Shown here one piece after another: positions 37,118-37,393 of a stretch of DNA of 37,393 bases (position 1 is its first letter; each line of letters starts with the position of its first letter). The stretch comes from Flavobacteriales bacterium (lineage in GTDB: Bacteria > Bacteroidota > Bacteroidia > Flavobacteriales_D > Crocinitomicaceae): assembly GCA_009926125.1 (NCBI GenBank), contig RFPM01000008.1:1-37393 (forward strand). The letters run 5' to 3'. The translations under genes were made by a program, and so were the position numbers. Below the pieces are notes generated by a model. That model had not been told where the DNA came from, did not search any database, and was given only the letters and a program-made list of their open reading frames with translations.

Positions 37118-37393
37118 TTAAAATTTATAACTCAATCCAAAGCTAGGTAATAAAGGAAATTGATAAATTTCTTTTCCGGAAACACGATTTACGTAGAAGA
37201 TATTATTACGGTTATAAACATTTGTAACACTAGCGATGACCTCAATTACATTTTTATTTTTTAAATTAAATTGCTTTTTAAATGTGATATCTAAGCGATG
37301 ATAATAAGGCAATCTTTGACTATTAAAATCTCCTAAAATTGTCGAAACAGTTGATGGATTTGTCTGATTTGGATTTGTAGTAACTCCATTTCC
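37118..37393 (-). CDS. TonB-dependent receptor, C-terminal fragment (runs off the right edge)
   Basis: The minus-strand frame is open from the window edge to a TAA at 37118-37120, giving 91 residues. RLPYYHRLDITFKKQF and VIEVIASVTNVYNRNNIFYV, then PLLPSFGLSYKF, are the last beta strands of a TonB-dependent outer-membrane receptor. The final Phe is the usual recognition end for the BAM complex. The substrate is unknown. The spacing of 3 bases to DUF1015 suggests co-transcription, or simply a compact genome. Confidence 0.8.
   Translation of the reverse strand, partial: GNGVTTNPNQTNPSTVSTILGDFNSQRLPYYHRLDITFKKQFNLKNKNVIEVIASVTNVYNRNNIFYVNRVSGKEIYQFPLLPSFGLSYKF

Overview
The window comes from an A+T-rich chromosome of the phylum Bacteroidota, most likely order Flavobacteriales (a Crocinitomicaceae/Cryomorphaceae-like organism is my guess). 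This rests on four things: Bacteroidota-type promoters (TAnnTTTG -7 boxes), very little Shine-Dalgarno sequence before starts, the flavobacterial order rplQ-carA-eno, and flavobacterial protein types (zinc-free L36, S14 and S4, a C-terminally extended L17, a TonB-dependent receptor, DUF1015).

Positions 1-17572 hold the tail of a pyruvate dehydrogenase E1 beta gene and its terminator, then one continuous ribosomal supercluster on the + strand. Its order is rpsL-rpsG-fusA (str), rpsJ-rplC-rplD-rplW-rplB-rpsS-rplV-rpsC-rplP-rpmC-rpsQ (S10), rplN-rplX-rplE-rpsN-rpsH-rplF-rplR-rpsE-rpmD-rplO-secY (spc), and infA-rpmJ-rpsM-rpsK-rpsD-rpoA-rplQ (alpha). No tuf, adk or map is interspersed. A full -33/-7 promoter and a 5'-terminal hairpin precede rpsL, a second -7 box sits just before secY, and a structured leader precedes rpsD. 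The last gene, rplQ, carries an unusual acidic tail built from uninterrupted five-residue repeats.

Positions 17573-22574 hold metabolic genes. carA, eno and a Nudix hydrolase run on the + strand. An AlkB-type alkane monooxygenase and a 3-hydroxybutyryl-CoA dehydrogenase run on the - strand.

Positions 22719-31805 are a compact, mostly overlapping surface-polysaccharide locus: a Wzx-like flippase, three GT-B glycosyltransferases, a decayed glycosyltransferase remnant, a Wzy/WaaL-type polymerase or ligase, a WbuB-like glycosyltransferase, a DegT-type sugar aminotransferase and a short PglC-like phosphoglycosyl transferase. Together they could make, flip and polymerise a lipid-linked oligosaccharide containing an amino sugar.

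Positions 31876-37393 hold a comM (yifB) gene broken by an internal frameshifting deletion, a tRNA-His gene with an apparently bidirectional terminator, and then - strand genes: a membrane-anchored protein with a possible lytic-transglycosylase-like domain, cytidine deaminase, the YggS-type PLP protein, a DUF1015 protein and the C-terminus of a TonB-dependent receptor running off the right edge.

I found no CRISPR array, insertion sequence, prophage or obvious new defence system. The observations most worth following are the L17 repeat tail, the structured rpsD leader, the internal secY promoter, the comM deletion and the glycosyltransferase remnant.
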